Shown: piece after piece, positions 1 through 8,407 of the stretch
How the letters are laid out: every line of letters starts with the position of its first letter
Position numbering within the stretch: the stretch's first letter is position 1
Assembly (NCBI RefSeq): GCF_001707755.1
Contig: NZ_MBDL01000001.1
Coordinates: 558,001-622,000, forward strand
Reading direction: 5' to 3'
From: Acinetobacter celticus
Lineage (GTDB): Bacteria; Pseudomonadota; Gammaproteobacteria; Pseudomonadales; Moraxellaceae
DNA: 64,000 bases
Made by a program: the position numbers and the translations under genes
Notes under the pieces: model-generated
The model's input: the letters and a program-made list of their open reading frames with translations, nothing else
Database searches by the model: none
What the model was told of the DNA's origin: nothing

Positions 1-83
1 TTTGCCAATAATACCGCCAACTGCTGACCAATGCCTGAACCTGCTCCAGTAATTGCGGCCACTTTATTTTTAAAATTTTTCAT
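1..83 (-). CDS. SDR family oxidoreductase, N-terminal fragment
   Basis: Only the first 27 codons lie in the window; the gene continues past the left edge. The start is the ATG whose complement is at 81-83. The translation contains the glycine-rich TGAGSGIG segment, the TGxxxGxG cofactor-binding motif of classical short-chain dehydrogenases, preceded by the usual short hydrophobic beta strand (KVAAI). The family reduces or oxidises carbonyl/hydroxyl substrates with NAD(P)H; the substrate cannot be told from this fragment. It is divergent from the TetR gene at 316 and shares its 230-bp upstream region, so it is a likely target of that regulator (inference). Confidence 0.75.
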   Translation of the reverse strand, partial: MKNFKNKVAAITGAGSGIGQQLAVLLA

Positions 84-181
84 TGTTTTTTCCTTTGGCT
101 TAAACCAGTGATCCGCTTCACGCTTCAGCACCATGCATTTACTGCACTATTTTTATTGCAGTTCTGGCCTCCAATATAGTT

Positions 182-201
182 TTGACAATACACATTGTCA
201 A
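182..201. promoter_or_regulatory. Palindromic operator candidate for the TetR regulator
   Basis: TTGACAAT (182-189) and ATTGTCAA (194-201) form a perfect 8-bp inverted repeat around ACAC. It lies in the divergent region between the SDR gene and the TetR gene, as TetR operators typically do, and its left arm contains a TTGACA -35-like hexamer. Assignment to this TetR protein is inferred from position only. Confidence 0.5.
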
Positions 202-315
202 TATCATCTTGGGACTGAACAATCACAGGGACTTTCAAAGCAAATGGCATAGGTCTTTGTCACATTTATTGTTAATATACCAACAGACATCGCACCCAGT
301 TGGCTTACGTTTTAT

Positions 316-1008
316 ATGACAGAACAACCGATAACGACAACACCGCAGAAAAATAGCCAAAAAGAGCGCCAGTTCAAAGGCATGTCACTGACTGAACGTA
401 AACAATTGCGTCGTGAAAAACTCATTGAAGCAGGCATTGAAGCCTACGGCACGCATGGTTTTTTCTCTGTTACGGTCAAAGATATTTGTAATGAAGCCAA
501 GCTGACCGAACGCTATTTTTATGAGTCATTCAAAAAAAGTGAAAACTTATTTCAAACCATTTTTTTAAAATTGATTGATGAACTGCAACAAAACGTCATG
601 CAAGCCATTATGCAAGCATCGACCGATCCGAAAAAAATGATTGAAGCAGGTTTAACTGCATTATTGACGACCTTAAAAGATAATCCACGTATGGCACGGA
701 TTATTTATATTGATGCCATGTTGGTGCAAGAACTGCATAACCAAGCCACGATTCATGAAACCATGTCCCGTTTTGACCGGATGATTCATGCTTTTGTCAT
801 GCTGATGATGCCCAATATTGACCGTTCGGAACGCGAAATTTCCTTGGTCGCGACAGGACTCAATGGTTATGTCACACAAATTGCCATTCGTTGGGTCATG
901 AGTGGATTTAAACAATCGATGGATGAGGTTTTATCTTCGTGTAGTCTGGTATTCTTATCTTTACTGAATGTTTTCTCTGAAAATAACCTCGCGTTGAAAA
1001 AAAATTAG
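316..1008 (+). CDS. TetR/AcrR family transcriptional regulator
   Basis: The protein has 230 aa. Residues about 30-75 form a TetR-type helix-turn-helix (IEAGIEAYGTHGFFSVTVKD followed by a recognition helix with TERYFYESFKKSE), the pattern of the TetR_N domain. The remainder is helical and would form the ligand-binding and dimerisation domain, with no sequence signature for the ligand. The first 25 residues are polar (T, Q, N, K rich) and probably disordered. It is divergent from the SDR oxidoreductase at the left edge, and a 20-bp palindrome in between suggests autoregulation and control of the SDR gene. It is not part of the phoBR operon, which starts 220 bp downstream with its own promoter region. 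Confidence 0.9.
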   Translation: MTEQPITTTPQKNSQKERQFKGMSLTERKQLRREKLIEAGIEAYGTHGFFSVTVKDICNEAKLTERYFYESFKKSENLFQTIFLKLIDELQQNVMQAIMQASTDPKKMIEAGLTALLTTLKDNPRMARIIYIDAMLVQELHNQATIHETMSRFDRMIHAFVMLMMPNIDRSEREISLVATGLNGYVTQIAIRWVMSGFKQSMDEVLSSCSLVFLSLLNVFSENNLALKKN

Positions 1009-1164
1009 TCGTGATTTGTGACGCTAAAAATATTTTCATTAATTTATTTAAAAACAATTGGTTATTTTTAAATAAAATAGGTTTTTCACTCAAATATTTG
1101 TCACAAAAGCTTTCAAAAATAGGGTTCCCCTACCTTTTTGCAATGATACTGTCATAATTAATCT

Positions 1165-1186
1165 TTGTAATAAGCCTGTCATAAAT
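1165..1186 (+). promoter_or_regulatory. Pho-box candidate upstream of phoB
   Basis: TGTAA at 1166 and TGTCA at 1177 are exactly 11 bp apart, the direct-repeat spacing of PhoB binding sites. A further CTGTCATAA copy lies at 1149, out of phase. PhoB autoregulation is known in other proteobacteria; this site is judged by eye. Confidence 0.5.
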
Positions 1187-1227
1187 ATAAAACGGTCCAC
1201 CGTTTACATGAAATAGGGTATTGCGCT

Positions 1228-1938
1228 GTGAAAGATGACTACATTTTGATTGTCGACGATGAACTCCCAATTCGGGAAATGATCCATACGTCTTTAGATA
1301 TGGCAGGTTTTCAATGCCAACAAGCAGAAGATGCGAAACAAGCGCATCAAATGATCGTAGATCAGCGCCCTGTCCTTATCCTATTAGATTGGATGATGCC
1401 TGGCGGTGTGAGCGGTGTAGATTTATGCCGTCGTCTAAAACGAGATGAAAGCTTATCTGAAATTCCCGTCATTATGTTGACTGCTCGTGGCGAAGAAGAC
1501 CATAAAGTACAAGGTCTAGACGCTGGTGCAGATGACTACATGACCAAGCCGTTTTCTACCCGTGAGCTGGTTTCACGTATTAAAGCGGTATTGCGTCGCT
1601 CAAATGCCTTGGGGGGTGAAAAAACCATTGATGCCAATGGCCTCATCTTAGATCCAGTCAGTCAGCGCGTCAGCCATGGTGACTGTATTTTAGAAATGGG
1701 CCCAACGGAATACCGTCTATTGGCATTCTTTATGACCCATCCAGAACGTGCTTATACACGCGCTCAATTACTCGACCAAGTTTGGGGCGGAAACGTGTAT
1801 ATTGAAGACCGTACCATTGACGTACATATCCGTCGTCTACGCAAAGTATTAGAACCTTATGGTGCTGACCGCTTTGTACAAACAGTTCGCGGTACAGGCT
1901 ATCGTTTTTCTACCCGTGCGGATGCCGCTTTCGGTTAG
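1228..1938 (+). CDS. phoB: Phosphate regulon response regulator PhoB
   Basis: The protein has 236 aa and starts with GTG. Residues 1-120 form a receiver domain: acidic pocket D10-D11, phospho-acceptor D54 (LLDWMMPGG), T85 and K107 (TKPF). Residues about 135-232 form an OmpR/PhoB winged helix ([11 protein letters not shown], then [13 protein letters not shown] and VRGTGYRF). When phosphorylated by PhoR it activates genes for phosphate uptake and scavenging. phoR follows 24 bp downstream in the same direction, so the two are one operon. The Pho-box candidate upstream suggests positive autoregulation. The pstSCAB-phoU genes often linked in other bacteria are not in this window. Confidence 0.96.
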   Translation: MKDDYILIVDDELPIREMIHTSLDMAGFQCQQAEDAKQAHQMIVDQRPVLILLDWMMPGGVSGVDLCRRLKRDESLSEIPVIMLTARGEEDHKVQGLDAGADDYMTKPFSTRELVSRIKAVLRRSNALGGEKTIDANGLILDPVSQRVSHGDCILEMGPTEYRLLAFFMTHPERAYTRAQLLDQVWGGNVYIEDRTIDVHIRRLRKVLEPYGADRFVQTVRGTGYRFSTRADAAFG

Positions 1939-1962
1939 TGTTTTTTAGGTTAATTGCATTTT

Positions 1963-3321
1963 ATGTACGAACCATATCCCGTCCCAGAACTGGCGCGTGA
2001 ACATAAAAAATTCCGCTACAGTAGTTTATGGACTTTTGCCAAGCAGGACTTACGCCAGCTGGCGTTCTTGCTGATGATCGGTGGCTTTATTGGCCTTGGG
2101 ATCGGGTATTTTTGGGTCAGTATTTTTCTCGCCTTTAGTATTTTCTTTGCGTTGCAATTGCGCTCCTTGTATTTGGTCAATGAATGGATTTCTAACCGCC
2201 CCTACGATGTTCCTCCCAATTTAGATGGTATTTGGGGGGCATTACTGTTCAATGTTTATCGTGCACAGCGCCAAGAACGCATCGTACAGGCAGAAATGGT
2301 CGGGCTGATTGACCGCGCACAATCGTCCTTGGTTGCCTTAGCGGAAGCGGTGGTCTTAATTGATGAAATGCATCAAATTGAATGGTGGAATCCTGCGGCT
2401 GAAAACCTGTTAGGCATTCAGTCTACCGACCGAGGGCGCAGTATTCTGACCATTCTACGTCAACCTAGTTTTATTGAATATTTTAACAATATCGATCAAG
2501 CACCTGACGGTTTAAAAATGAAATCGACGGGTTTCGATGAGCATTATGTACAAGTCAAAATGACCCGATTTGGTGGCGAAAGTCGCTTGTTGGTCGCTTA
2601 CGATGTCACGCGCATGCATAATCTAGAGCAAATGCGTAAAGACTTCGTGGACAATATTTCTCATGAACTACGCACCCCGCTGACGGTATTAAGTGGCTAT
2701 ATTGAAACCTTTACCGATCAAGAAGATTTAAACCCGCGTTGGAAACGTGCCTTTGACCAGATGCAATCTCAAACACGGCGCATGAATGCTTTGGTGAATG
2801 ATTTATTGCTCCTATCACGTTTAGAAAATGATAAGAAAATTGCAAAAAATCAAATTATCGATATGCCAAGTCTCATGAATCAATTGTATGACGATGCACA
2901 TGCCTATAATGTCGATTATGGCCATGAACTGAATTTAGAAATTGACAGTCACTGTGACTTAATTGGCTCAGACACGGAACTGGCCAGTGCCTTTAGTAAC
3001 CTTGTGACCAATGCCATCAAATACACTCCCAAGGGAGGCACAGTCACCATTGGCTGGCATGATGATACCGAACATGGTTATTTTACTGTGGAAGATACAG
3101 GGATCGGCATTGATCCTAAGCATCTTCCTCGCTTAACTGAACGTTTTTATCGTGTCGACAGCGCTCGTAGCCGTCAAACTGGCGGGACAGGCTTAGGTTT
3201 GGCGATTGTAAAGCATGTGTTAATGCAACATCAGGCACATTTAGAAGTTGAGTCCAAAGAAAACCGCGGTTCAATTTTTAAAGTGGTTTTCCCGAAAGAA
3301 CGTTTATATCACGTCAGTTGA
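1963..3321 (+). CDS. phoR: Phosphate regulon sensor histidine kinase PhoR
   Basis: The protein has 452 aa from the ATG at 1963; an in-frame TTG at 1954 is possible but less likely. Two membrane segments lie near residues 30-70 (LAFLLMIGGFIGLGIGYF and the next hydrophobic run). A PAS domain follows (AEAVVLIDEMHQIEWWNPAA), then the H-box with the phospho-accepting histidine (NISHELRTPLTVLSGY). The HATPase region has an N-box (NLVTNAIKYT), a G1 box (EDTGIGID) and a G2 box (TGGTGLGLAIVKH). There is no large periplasmic sensor loop, as usual for PhoR, which senses phosphate status through PstSCAB/PhoU. It phosphorylates PhoB, encoded just upstream. Confidence 0.95.
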   Translation: MYEPYPVPELAREHKKFRYSSLWTFAKQDLRQLAFLLMIGGFIGLGIGYFWVSIFLAFSIFFALQLRSLYLVNEWISNRPYDVPPNLDGIWGALLFNVYRAQRQERIVQAEMVGLIDRAQSSLVALAEAVVLIDEMHQIEWWNPAAENLLGIQSTDRGRSILTILRQPSFIEYFNNIDQAPDGLKMKSTGFDEHYVQVKMTRFGGESRLLVAYDVTRMHNLEQMRKDFVDNISHELRTPLTVLSGYIETFTDQEDLNPRWKRAFDQMQSQTRRMNALVNDLLLLSRLENDKKIAKNQIIDMPSLMNQLYDDAHAYNVDYGHELNLEIDSHCDLIGSDTELASAFSNLVTNAIKYTPKGGTVTIGWHDDTEHGYFTVEDTGIGIDPKHLPRLTERFYRVDSARSRQTGGTGLGLAIVKHVLMQHQAHLEVESKENRGSIFKVVFPKERLYHVS

Positions 3322-3348
3322 TCTTTAGATTGAATCCATCAAGCGCTC

Positions 3349-3378
3349 AAAAAAGCCTGCTCAAAATGCAGGCTTTTT
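3349..3378. terminator. Bidirectional intrinsic terminator between phoR and GST
   Basis: AAAAGCCTGC and GCAGGCTTTT pair around the loop TCAAAAT. T-runs lie on both strands, so it can serve both phoR (plus) and the convergent GST gene (minus). Confidence 0.85.
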
Positions 3379-3398
3379 ATCTATGCAACAACGATGGT

Positions 3399-4046
3399 TT
3401 AATTCAGCGCTTGTTCTTTTTGCAACGCATGCTGAAATGCAGAACGACTACGCATACGCTGAACAAAAGCCTGAATATGTGGATATTTTCCTTTTATACG
3501 TGACTGCAAGGCCTGCAACGGAAAGCTCATTTGAATATCAGCAAAACTAAATTGCCCTGCAAAATAATCATTGGAAGATAAATGATGTTCTAAAAATTCG
3601 AGATGATCTTTTAAACGCGGTTTGATAAAACCACCTTTTACTCCACCCGTAATTTTTTGGGCTATGGGTTTAATCAGCCATGGTACATACTTTAGTACAT
3701 TTTCCATTACCAGTTGCATGATCAGCAGTGGCATCAGTGACCCTTCGGCATAATGCATCCAATAACGGTATTGCTGACGTTCAGAGGCCGTTTGCGGTGC
3801 AAACTGACCAGACTCATCAAAGTGCTCCTGCAAATATTCCAAAATGACGGCGGATTCTGCAATACACTGATCATCATCGGTCAATATAGGCGCTTTACCC
3901 AGCGGATGTACTTCTTTTAGCTCTGGCGGGCCAGAAAAAGTTGGTAACCGTTTATAAAGCTTAATCTGATACTCCAGTCCCAATTCTTCTAATGCCCATA
4001 GAATACGAAAAGAGCGCGATTGTTCTAAGTGATGCAAGGTCAGCAT
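3399..4046 (-). CDS. Glutathione S-transferase family protein
   Basis: The protein has 215 aa. The N-terminal thioredoxin-like domain starts MLTLHHLEQSRSFRILWALE, with the S/R residues typical of the bacterial GST glutathione site and the cis-proline segment LGKAPIL. ESAVILEYL gives the E-S pair that binds the gamma-glutamyl group. Residues about 85-215 form the helical GST C-terminal domain. Family members conjugate glutathione to electrophiles or reduce peroxides; the substrate is unknown. It is the last gene of a co-directional run with an OsmC protein and a pirin, all plausible stress or detoxification functions. Confidence 0.88.
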   Translation of the reverse strand: MLTLHHLEQSRSFRILWALEELGLEYQIKLYKRLPTFSGPPELKEVHPLGKAPILTDDDQCIAESAVILEYLQEHFDESGQFAPQTASERQQYRYWMHYAEGSLMPLLIMQLVMENVLKYVPWLIKPIAQKITGGVKGGFIKPRLKDHLEFLEHHLSSNDYFAGQFSFADIQMSFPLQALQSRIKGKYPHIQAFVQRMRSRSAFQHALQKEQALN

Positions 4047-4136
4047 ATTTATCCTTATTGTTCATGTGCCGTATGATTTATTTAGTGACATCCAAAAAAG
4101 CAAATGCACCATATCGTGTATGTGTCAGCAACACCC

Positions 4137-4535
4137 TTAAATTAGGCTGGTCTGAATTTCCAAACTGCGTAGCAATGTTTTGGTGACTGGGGTTTTACTA
4201 CAAATATCCAGTACTTTTTGCTCTAGTTCAGCGCCCAACTGATTTTCAAAATGTACACGGCGTTCAATCCATTCATGCCCTTCTTTATTGGTATAAAAAT
4301 CGGCCTGAACGCTAAACTCACCTAAATCTAAGCCTTTATGCTGTGCATACATCCGCAACGTAATCATGGTGCAAGAAATTAAGCCTGTACAAATAAAATC
4401 ATAGGGTGCAAGACCGGTATCACCACCACCAAATGACGCGGGCTTATCTGTCAGTAGCTGATGTTGACCACTACTGACCTGACCTGCCCAAGGTGCAGCT
4501 AAACTTTGTACTTTTGCTGATGAAATCAATCCCAT
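4137..4535 (-). CDS. OsmC family protein (peroxiredoxin-like)
   Basis: The protein has 132 aa, a normal length for OsmC/Ohr relatives. Two conserved cysteines are visible, in LISCTMITLRMYA and in VLDICSKTPVTKTL, matching the peroxidatic and resolving positions of the family. The GGGDTGLAPYDF segment upstream of the first cysteine is also typical. OsmC/Ohr proteins reduce organic hydroperoxides using lipoylated or dithiol partners. The sequence does not show whether this one is an Ohr, an OsmC or a YhfA-type member. It lies 24 bp downstream of the pirin gene and 90 bp upstream of the GST gene, probably co-transcribed. Confidence 0.88.
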   Translation of the reverse strand: MGLISSAKVQSLAAPWAGQVSSGQHQLLTDKPASFGGGDTGLAPYDFICTGLISCTMITLRMYAQHKGLDLGEFSVQADFYTNKEGHEWIERRVHFENQLGAELEQKVLDICSKTPVTKTLLRSLEIQTSLI

Positions 4536-4559
4536 CTCATTGTCCTTATTTTTATTGCA

Positions 4560-5507
4560 TTATTTTGAAGCGCGCATTTTATCTGGAAAAATCGGGGCTT
4601 TTAAACGCGGGCCATCATAATCAGGGATCTGACCAAAACGTTCATCGCTGTTCATCCACTGCTCTCGGGCAATATTCAATTCTTCCTGAGTACGACCAAC
4701 AAAATTCCACCACAGTAAAATAGGTGATTCGAACGGTTCACCACCGAGCAATAAAATACGACTGTTGGCATGAATTGCAATATCAACCTGTTCTAAGCCC
4801 GGTTCTAACACCACCATATTATCTTCAGTCAGTTCATGACCATTAATTGAAGCAGTGCCTTCCAACGCCATGAAACCATATTCATATTTTGGATTTAAAT
4901 GTAGAAGTGTTCGGGTTGACTCTTGCGTCGCCAAATCTACCCCTAGTAATTTTGAATGTACCTGCACAGGTGAGGTCACTGATAGAAACTCGCCAACCAA
5001 TACCGTAAAATCGATACCATCTTTTTGCACGACAGGGAGTTCAGGATAATGATCAAAACGAGGTGCCATCTTAATTTTGGCATCTGGCAAGGCAATCCAC
5101 AATTGAGCAGCATGCATTCTCGTTTCTGTTTCGGGCGCAACTTCAGTATGTGAAATGCCATATCCAGCGGTCATCAAATTGACCTGTTTGGGGCGAATTA
5201 ATTGTTTTGTACCCAAACTATCTGAGTGCATCATTGTGCCTTCAATCATCCATGTAAAGGTTTGTAGACCGATATGTGGATGTGGGCCGACATCTAAACC
5301 ATCTCCTTGCGGAAACGTCACAGGGCCAGCATGATCTAAAAAGCACCATGCTCCAATCATCCGTTTTTCACGGCTAGGCAAAGCGCGTTTAATGACCGTA
5401 CCTTGCCCAATTTCTGCAGTACGCAAAGTAAAATCTTGAATAAACTGATTGATGTATTTTTCACAGTCGTCCGAATAGGACAACTCGGTATAATTAGTAT
5501 TGGTCAT
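4560..5507 (-). CDS. Pirin family protein
   Basis: The protein has 315 aa and a bicupin fold. The N-terminal cupin carries the pirin metal-site motif DVGPHPHIGLQTFTWMIEG followed by MHSDSLG and a distal H and E (GISHTE). The C-terminal cupin (about 170-290) lacks a full set of metal ligands, as in other pirins. Bacterial pirins are iron-binding cupins; some have quercetin dioxygenase activity, others act on metabolic enzymes. It is the first gene of the minus-strand pirin-OsmC-GST run and has a 350-bp upstream gap before the divergent GGDEF gene. Confidence 0.9.
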   Translation of the reverse strand: MTNTNYTELSYSDDCEKYINQFIQDFTLRTAEIGQGTVIKRALPSREKRMIGAWCFLDHAGPVTFPQGDGLDVGPHPHIGLQTFTWMIEGTMMHSDSLGTKQLIRPKQVNLMTAGYGISHTEVAPETETRMHAAQLWIALPDAKIKMAPRFDHYPELPVVQKDGIDFTVLVGEFLSVTSPVQVHSKLLGVDLATQESTRTLLHLNPKYEYGFMALEGTASINGHELTEDNMVVLEPGLEQVDIAIHANSRILLLGGEPFESPILLWWNFVGRTQEELNIAREQWMNSDERFGQIPDYDGPRLKAPIFPDKMRASK

Positions 5508-5860
5508 CGTTCTATCCTAAATCTAGCTAATCTAGCTTCTGGTGCTGGATATTGTCTTTATATCGCTACTTTACGATCATATCGGCTTATTTTGTCTAAG
5601 CCTATGCTTCTCTTAATATGCTGAATATCATAAATAGGACAATATATTTTTTGTTTTTTTTCACTCACTTTTATATAAAGAGCCTCCCCCCCCACAGCGT
5701 ACACATACTAAATAAATCCAAAAACACACACCTACAAATTCACATTTTGTAATAAATTAGATCGTAAAATACCCAAATTTGGTGAGTTTATTTTTCAGTT
5801 AAGTTGTGCATACTTCTTGTTAATTAGCTTAGCACTACTGTTAATCATAGAGGTCAAGCC
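5508..5860. other. Intergenic region with a C8 tract
   Basis: This is the divergent promoter region of pirin (minus) and the GGDEF gene (plus). It has no coding region. The notable feature is eight consecutive C at 5686-5693, which mirrors the G8 tract at 5881-5888 in the downstream gene. The rest is very AT-rich. Confidence 0.5.
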
Positions 5861-7210
5861 ATGACTGTAGATATTCAAATGGGGGGGGAAGACCTTTCGA
5901 GAATACAGACTCAAGGTACGTTACAGCAACACTTACTAAAACCATCAGAATGTAGCCTGCAAAACCGTGTCGTCATTGAACAAGCTTTAACTGACCAGCA
6001 AGCACGTATTCCGACAGACTTTCGACAGGCTTTTTTAGACTTCCAATATCAGCAACAACACTTTTTTTTGCGTCATATCAATTACATTGCCCAATTGGTC
6101 ATGCTTATCTACTTTTTTGTAGACTATTTTATTATACAAGATGTGTACTATCTATCTGCGGTACTACGCTTAGGCTGTGTCGCAATTTCCTTAATGGTCT
6201 GTTTTTACTTATTTCAGTATAAAAAAGATATCCGTCTCTTGGATATGATCCTCCCGATCAGTACCGCCTGTGGTCTGGCACTATGGATTTTTTTGTTGTT
6301 ACAGTCTGATAGCCCATGGGCCAGTTCTTATCTTTATACCGCTGTAATTTTCATCCTAATTGCCAATTTGGGCATACAGGTACATTTTAAACCGGCCCTA
6401 TATAGCACCATCTTTATGAGTCTATTTGTGCTGATTGCTATACAAAAATTACTCAACCCCCAAGAAGCCTTTCTATTTTTTCTAACCTTTATTCCCATTG
6501 TTTTGTTTAGCTTATATATCAGTTGGAATAGTACACGCAACGCACGCAGATATTTTTTAAGAAGCTTACTCGATGACTGGAATTTACATAATTTTAAAAG
6601 CTTGGCGCATACCGATGAATTGACTCAACTCTTTAACCGGCGTCAATTTGTTGATATGGCTGAACGCCGAATTCATGAATGGCCCACGCCTGCCAGTACC
6701 TGCCTCCTGATGTTTGATGTCGATTATTTTAAGAAAATTAATGACACATACGGACATGATATTGGTGATCGTGTACTTCAGGTTATTGCTGATATCGCGC
6801 GTAAAGAAATGCGTCAACAAGATATATTGGCCCGATTTGGTGGCGAAGAATTTATTGTGCTCTTGTCCGAAACCGCGATACAAGATGCCTTAACTATTGC
6901 TGAGCGTATCCGTAACAAAATTCAAAACAAGTGTCTATTTCTAAAGCCTGAAATTCCACTGTGTTTTACCGTTTCAGTTGGCATATCTGAGCTCAAGTCA
7001 CATAAGCAAAATTTAGATGAACTGATTAAACAAGCCGACCTTGCACTGTACCAAGCCAAAGAAAATGGCCGAAATTGTGTGATTCGTTATGAGCCATCAA
7101 TGAGTATTCCATCAAAACTCACCTCAGCCAAAATGAAAAAACCAGTACCAATCATAAAGTCTCAAACACATCAAAAAGAGAGAACAAAATCCACTTGGTC
7201 AATTCTATAA
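5861..7210 (+). CDS. Membrane GGDEF protein, probable diguanylate cyclase
   Basis: The protein has 449 aa. Residues about 75-230 contain five to six hydrophobic segments with a MASE-like arrangement. The GGDEF domain (about 250-410) has the nucleotide-binding FDVDYFKKINDTYGHDIGD stretch and an active-site RFGGEEF near residue 325-331. An RxxD inhibitory site (RQQD) lies five residues before it, so product feedback inhibition is probably intact. No EAL domain is present. The C-terminal 40 residues are basic and low complexity. It should make cyclic di-GMP from GTP at the inner membrane. Codons 7-10 lie on a run of eight G (5881-5888), where slippage would shift the frame almost at the start. 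Confidence 0.9.
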   Translation: MTVDIQMGGEDLSRIQTQGTLQQHLLKPSECSLQNRVVIEQALTDQQARIPTDFRQAFLDFQYQQQHFFLRHINYIAQLVMLIYFFVDYFIIQDVYYLSAVLRLGCVAISLMVCFYLFQYKKDIRLLDMILPISTACGLALWIFLLLQSDSPWASSYLYTAVIFILIANLGIQVHFKPALYSTIFMSLFVLIAIQKLLNPQEAFLFFLTFIPIVLFSLYISWNSTRNARRYFLRSLLDDWNLHNFKSLAHTDELTQLFNRRQFVDMAERRIHEWPTPASTCLLMFDVDYFKKINDTYGHDIGDRVLQVIADIARKEMRQQDILARFGGEEFIVLLSETAIQDALTIAERIRNKIQNKCLFLKPEIPLCFTVSVGISELKSHKQNLDELIKQADLALYQAKENGRNCVIRYEPSMSIPSKLTSAKMKKPVPIIKSQTHQKERTKSTWSIL

Positions 7211-7314
7211 AGTTTTATCCACCTGATTCAATTTTTGAGTTTCTCACTGAATCTTTCGGTGATTTGAATTAGAATGAGGCCCAATAAAATTTTATCGCTA
7301 TTGTCGAGTTTTTA

Positions 7315-8316
7315 ATGCAATCTGATCTTTTGCCCACTCCTTTCCCGCAACCACATGACTATAAGTTTAAATTTATAGACCTTTTTGCAGGCGTAGGCGG
7401 TTTTCGGATGGCTTTGCAAAACCTCAAGGGACGCTGTGAATTTTCTAGTGAATGGAATAAGCACGCGCAACAAACCTATTTTTCTAATTATGGTGAAGTT
7501 CCTGATGGTGACATTACACTTGATGAAACCAAAGCGAAAATCCCTGAACAATTTGATATTTTGTGTGGCGGATTTCCGTGCCAAGCCTTTTCAATTGCGG
7601 GCAATCAAAAGGGGTTTCAAGAAACCCGTGGGACGCTCTTTTTTGATATTGCAGACATCGCTGAAAAACATCAACCACGTGTTATTTTCTTAGAAAACGT
7701 TAAAAACTTAGTTTCCCATGACAAAGGCAACACGTTTGAAGTCATCAAAAATACGTTAAAAGAACTGGGCTATGCGGTTTATTTTCAAGTTTTAAATAGT
7801 ATGACGCATGCCAATGTACCTCAAAATCGTGAGCGTATTTTTATTGTGGCTTTTCATGAAGCATTGGTGCCAAATCATGCTGAGTTTCAATTTCCTGAAG
7901 AAATCATCTTAACAAAAACAATCCATGACGTCTTAGAGCAAGAAAAAGTGGATGATAAATATTATTACCAACCTGATCACATGTATTACCCAACATTGAA
8001 AGAAAGTATGACCTCTCGTGATACTTTATATCAGTGGCGTCGTGTATATGTACGTGAAAATAAAAGCAATGTCTGCCCAACTTTAACAGCAAATATGGGT
8101 GCAGGTGGTCATAATGTACCGTTAATTAAAGATAATTACGGTATCCGGAAATTGACCCCAAAAGAGTGTTTTGCGTTTCAAGGTTACCCTGTAGAAAAAA
8201 TGGTTTTTCCTGAAAAAATGTCCAATAGTGCGCTGTATATGCAAGCAGGAAATTCGGTCACGATGCCATTAATTCAAAAAATTGGTGAGCAGATTTTAAA
8301 AGTCCTTAATTCGTAA
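7315..8316 (+). CDS. DNA (cytosine-5-)-methyltransferase
   Basis: The protein has 333 aa, the size of a type II m5C methyltransferase. Ordered motifs are visible: I FIDLFAGVGGFRMAL, IV with the catalytic cysteine GGFPCQAFSIAG, VI FLENVKNL, VIII QNRERIFIVAF, then a target recognition region of about 90 residues. Motif IX/X follows, with RKLTPKECFAFQGYP and the final YMQAGNSVTMPLI. It transfers a methyl group from S-adenosylmethionine to C5 of cytosine in a short DNA site; the site cannot be read from sequence. The gene after it is AT-rich and unrelated to the surrounding housekeeping genes, and is the likely cognate endonuclease. The pair interrupts the interval between the GGDEF gene and guaA. 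Confidence 0.95.
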   Translation: MQSDLLPTPFPQPHDYKFKFIDLFAGVGGFRMALQNLKGRCEFSSEWNKHAQQTYFSNYGEVPDGDITLDETKAKIPEQFDILCGGFPCQAFSIAGNQKGFQETRGTLFFDIADIAEKHQPRVIFLENVKNLVSHDKGNTFEVIKNTLKELGYAVYFQVLNSMTHANVPQNRERIFIVAFHEALVPNHAEFQFPEEIILTKTIHDVLEQEKVDDKYYYQPDHMYYPTLKESMTSRDTLYQWRRVYVRENKSNVCPTLTANMGAGGHNVPLIKDNYGIRKLTPKECFAFQGYPVEKMVFPEKMSNSALYMQAGNSVTMPLIQKIGEQILKVLNS

Positions 8317-8407
8317 TGTTCATTTAATATATGATTCTTGAATTTTCAGGAATCATATAGAAATTTTGATATCTTTGTTTTATAAGCATTTATTTGGAAT
8401 AATAGTC

